From NCBI RefSeq assembly GCF_002289565.1, contig NZ_NTFY01000064.1, forward strand, positions 62,001-126,000: a stretch of 64,000 nt of DNA. Reading direction: 5' to 3'. Below are positions 61,959 to 64,000 of this stretch, in pieces. The notes under the pieces were generated by a model. The model ran no database searches. It saw nothing but the letters and a program-made list of their open reading frames with translations, and was not told the origin of the DNA. The first letter of the stretch is position 1, and every line of letters starts with the position of its first letter. A program made the translations under genes and the position numbers. The DNA is from Rhodopirellula sp. SM50. GTDB taxonomy: Bacteria; Planctomycetota; Planctomycetia; Pirellulales; Pirellulaceae.

Positions 61959-62963
61959 ATGAACACGAGACGACTGCGAATTGGCATCGCTGCCTCACCC
62001 GTTTTGTTGGCGCTGATGACGACGCCGCTGCACGCCGTTGACGACGAGAACGCCGGACCCCGACGCGAAGATGATGCCTGGTACGACGTGTCGGAATGGT
62101 TCGATGGCAATGACTACAACCCGACCGACGAGGCAATCGGCCGCTGGGACGACGAAGAATTCGGCTACTTTGATTCCCTGTCAAGTACGGACAGTGACAA
62201 CGATCGGGAATCCGTGCCGGCCGAGGAATTCTATGGTGAAGATTATGACGACGGCTACGCGACTTGGCGAGACGACGACAATGACGGCACCTACGAATCG
62301 GTCAGTCGCTATCATGACACCGATGGCGACAAGCTGAACGACAGCTATGCGACCTACCGCGATGACGATGGAGACGGCTTGTACGACAACTACGAGTTTT
62401 CTGAACTGTCGAGCACGCCCGACAATGCCGTGCGCCCCAGCAAGATCGCGCAGAGCACTCAGCAAGGGCTCAGTGGTAAATCATACAAAATCACGGGCAC
62501 CGTCGCCGACACCAAACTGGTGAACCGACTTGGAGCGATCAGCCTGTTGGTGCAGATCGAAGGCACCGAGGGAAACGTCAACTGGGTGGATTTTGGATCT
62601 AACGGTACAAGCTTGCAATTGTTCAAAGGCGACAAGTTCACTGCGTTTGGTCCGGTCATCAAGCGAGGTGACAAGAACGTCTTGGTCGCAACGACTCTGG
62701 AGCGGGATGGGAAGCAGCGAAAGATTGAACGCACCGGTCGTCGCTACACCGGAACGGTTGAGTCAACCCGAACAGCGACGGTGAAAGGCGAGGAACATTT
62801 GGTCGTGAAAATGAAAACCGAAAACGGGAAGAAACTGACCGTCGACATGGGAGACCCGGCCTCGGCAAAGGGTACCGAAGAGGGCAGTGAAATCACGGTC
62901 ACCGGCGTGCCGGTGAAGATCGGTGATCGCGTGATCTTGGTCGCCGACCAATCGCGAAACTAG
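61959..62963 (+). CDS. Secreted acidic protein with DxDGDxxxD calcium-type motifs
   Basis: ATG 61959 has gagg 9 bases upstream and gives a signal peptide (MNTRRLRIGIAASPVLLALMTTPLHA); the frame is open to 61824. The 334 residues split into an Asp/Glu/Tyr-rich half (about 27-145) with DDNDGTYES, DTDGDKLND and DDDGDGLYD, loops like EF-hand or thrombospondin type-3 Ca-binding repeats. A C-terminal half (about 160-334) has two similar beta-rich units (SYKITGTVADTK and RYTGTVESTRT) suggesting paired OB/SH3-like folds. Likely exported and Ca-binding; function unknown. The gene ends with a good intrinsic terminator. Confidence 0.85.
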   Translation: MNTRRLRIGIAASPVLLALMTTPLHAVDDENAGPRREDDAWYDVSEWFDGNDYNPTDEAIGRWDDEEFGYFDSLSSTDSDNDRESVPAEEFYGEDYDDGYATWRDDDNDGTYESVSRYHDTDGDKLNDSYATYRDDDGDGLYDNYEFSELSSTPDNAVRPSKIAQSTQQGLSGKSYKITGTVADTKLVNRLGAISLLVQIEGTEGNVNWVDFGSNGTSLQLFKGDKFTAFGPVIKRGDKNVLVATTLERDGKQRKIERTGRRYTGTVESTRTATVKGEEHLVVKMKTENGKKLTVDMGDPASAKGTEEGSEITVTGVPVKIGDRVILVADQSRN

Positions 62964-62973
62964 TGAACCCCAG

Positions 62974-63011
62974 ACAATGCACGGCAACCCCTGTTGCCGT
63001 GCATTGTTTTT
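62974..63011 (+). terminator. Strong intrinsic terminator
   Basis: A perfect 15-bp stem (acaatgcacggcaac against gttgccgtgcattgt) with a ccct loop is followed by tttt, starting 10 bases after the stop at 62963. It serves the acidic secreted protein gene, and may also stop transcripts of the convergent gene ending at 63032. Confidence 0.9.
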
Positions 63012-63031
63012 GGGTTTGTAAGGGAAAAGCC

Positions 63032-63727
63032 TTAGTTCGATGACTGAGCCATGGCTTCGTCGAAACGCTGGTCGAATTGTGCGAACAGTTGCAACGTTTC
63101 GGGGCGGTCGAGGACGGCCTGGACTTCATTCGCTCCGATATCAACTTCGGGTTCGGATTCGATTTCCTTTGCGGTTGCGTCTTCGCTTTCAAGGACTCGC
63201 TTGGCACTTTTCATTGCCGCGGCCTGCCATCCACCGACGCCGGACAGTGTGTCGCTGATGGTCGCCTTGATCACCTGGAAATCCATCCGCTTGAAGGATT
63301 GCTCGAATGCGGAGTTCATTCGGGTCGCCTGTTCGACGCGGCCGCTTAATTGCTCGGTTTTCAGGTATCTCTCGAGGGTCCGGCCGAGCAGCACGGTTCG
63401 CATGACTTCCAGGGGCACGCCGCGAACCGACGTTGCGATCGAGATGGCTTTTCGAACAGGAAATAGCAGTAGCTTGAGGGGGACTTTGGCGGCCTGGGAG
63501 ATCGCTCCTGAGAACAAACCGCGGTCGGCGTCGTAGAACGGCTTCAGGTCATCGAGCATCGCCTCTTGTTCGTAGGCGGCAAGTGTGCGCGAGACGACAA
63601 AGCGACGACAACGACTGCGAACGAGGTCATCGACGAAGGGAACGGGAATGAATCGTGACGCGGCGGAAACGATGCCCGCGGCGACCCATTGATGTGTAAG
63701 CCATGCCTTGGTCATGTCGAATGTCAT
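63032..63727 (-). CDS. Conserved-looking protein of unknown function
   Basis: The 231 residues begin MTFDMTKAWLTHQWVAAGI (Met5 is a possible start). The N-terminal half is helical and mildly hydrophobic with FIPVPFVDDLVRSRCRRF and KVPLKLLLFPVRKAISIATSVRG, suggesting peripheral membrane contact, somewhat like EcsC-type proteins. The C-terminal third is acidic (ESEDATAKEIESEPEVDIG). There is no signal peptide or catalytic motif. It follows the transglutaminase-like gene by 17 bases on the same strand, so the two are probably co-transcribed. No family firmly recognised. Confidence 0.75.
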   Translation of the reverse strand: MTFDMTKAWLTHQWVAAGIVSAASRFIPVPFVDDLVRSRCRRFVVSRTLAAYEQEAMLDDLKPFYDADRGLFSGAISQAAKVPLKLLLFPVRKAISIATSVRGVPLEVMRTVLLGRTLERYLKTEQLSGRVEQATRMNSAFEQSFKRMDFQVIKATISDTLSGVGGWQAAAMKSAKRVLESEDATAKEIESEPEVDIGANEVQAVLDRPETLQLFAQFDQRFDEAMAQSSN

Positions 63728-63743
63728 CTTAGGATATTGCCCT

Positions 63744-64000
63744 TCACGCGGTCGAGACCGCGGGGTTCTGGTCCGCGGGGAGGCCGCCGTCGACTGCGTT
63801 TGCCCAAACGTTCTTCTCCAGCAGCGTCGAATTGCCCGTCAGCGTGCTGAACGCCACGTCCGCGGCATCGCGGCCAACCCCGATGCGGACCAATCCAAGC
63901 GTGGACGCCAACCTGGTCGGGTCGAACAGGTACCACTGGCCTCCCAGATACGCTTCCATGAACCCATGGTAGTCGGCGGGTTGCAGATCGACTGCGTACC
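63744..64000 (-). CDS. Transglutaminase-like protein, C-terminal part (5' end outside window)
   Basis: The minus-strand frame runs from the right window edge to TGA at 63744, 85 codons seen. It shows the family's catalytic His and Asp: DYHGFMEAYLGGQWYLFDPTR, with the His in YHGF and Asp in FDPTR. This is followed by IGVGRDAADVAFSTLTG, the usual C-terminal block of bacterial transglutaminase-like (papain-fold) proteins. The catalytic Cys would lie upstream, out of view. These proteins in bacteria are mostly proteases or peptidoglycan/protein-modifying enzymes of unproven activity, often in a set with alpha-E and circularly permuted ATP-grasp proteins. That context cannot be checked here. Confidence 0.85.
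   Translation of the reverse strand, partial: YAVDLQPADYHGFMEAYLGGQWYLFDPTRLASTLGLVRIGVGRDAADVAFSTLTGNSTLLEKNVWANAVDGGLPADQNPAVSTA

Noticed and set aside
1-64000. tRNA, rRNA or riboswitch
   Set aside because: No cloverleaf, rRNA signature or known riboswitch core was recognised by eye; short or divergent RNAs could be missed.

Overview
The window looks like chromosomal DNA of a planctomycete, most likely of the Pirellulaceae (Rhodopirellula/Rubripirellula-like). This rests on family content rather than any marker gene: an adjacent DUF1552 / DUF1592-1588-1585 pair with a planctomycete-type CxxCH haem motif, a secreted formylglycine sulfatase, a LamG protein, a giant RTX/beta-helix protein ending in a dockerin-like Ca-binding tail, and many multi-sensor hybrid histidine kinases. 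No rRNA, tRNA, CRISPR array, phage gene or transposase was found.

Layout. 1-24.3 kb is one open reading frame of more than 8000 codons, cut by the left window edge. It encodes a surface or secreted protein with a metallopeptidase-like N-terminus, about 1350 residues of RTX nonapeptides, a propeller-like stretch, a chain of parallel beta-helix modules (two of them a recent 2.2-kb duplication), NIDO-like, Ig-like and GEVED modules, and a dockerin-like C-terminus. 24.3-31.1 kb holds a small membrane protein, a LamG protein, the 3' remnant of a lost DUF1592-type gene, and an intact DUF1552-DUF1592 pair. 31.5-35.7 kb has Dps, MscL and a MetOD1-like protein overlapping a PAS/GAF hybrid kinase. 35.7-38.5 kb has two minisatellites and a sulfatase bracketed by inverted copies of a dispersed repeat. 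38.5-39.1 kb has an AHSA1/SRPBCC protein and a tiny membrane protein.

39.3-47.6 kb is a minus-strand signalling operon: a 1664-residue PAS/GAF hybrid kinase, a double-domain KaiC-like ATPase, and a second hybrid kinase whose receiver is nearly the same as that of the first. 48.4-57.2 kb is rich in stress-type genes: two zinc-less MDR oxidoreductases, a large-subunit catalase with a DJ-1-like tail, CsbD/DUF883-like and PDZ proteins, small membrane proteins, a RhoN-domain protein and an AI-2E-family permease.

57.2-61.6 kb is a three-gene minus-strand cluster: an SbnA-like O-phosphoserine-type PLP synthase, an FAD/NAD(P)-binding oxidoreductase and a fold-III PLP decarboxylase. It resembles the diaminopropionate/decarboxylation part of the staphyloferrin B pathway with a different oxidoreductase in the middle, and is the best candidate here for an undescribed small-molecule pathway. 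62-64 kb holds a secreted acidic Ca-binding-type protein with a good terminator, an unknown protein and the C-terminal end of a transglutaminase-like protein.

The intergenic spaces are unusually rich in structured repeats. One family (core gctggaagc) occurs as single units, a 25-bp perfect hairpin and a seven-copy 27-bp array. A second family of imperfect hairpins built around a gcgaagcaccc core occurs three times. There is also a nested 132-bp palindrome and a 217-bp element with 14-bp terminal inverted repeats.
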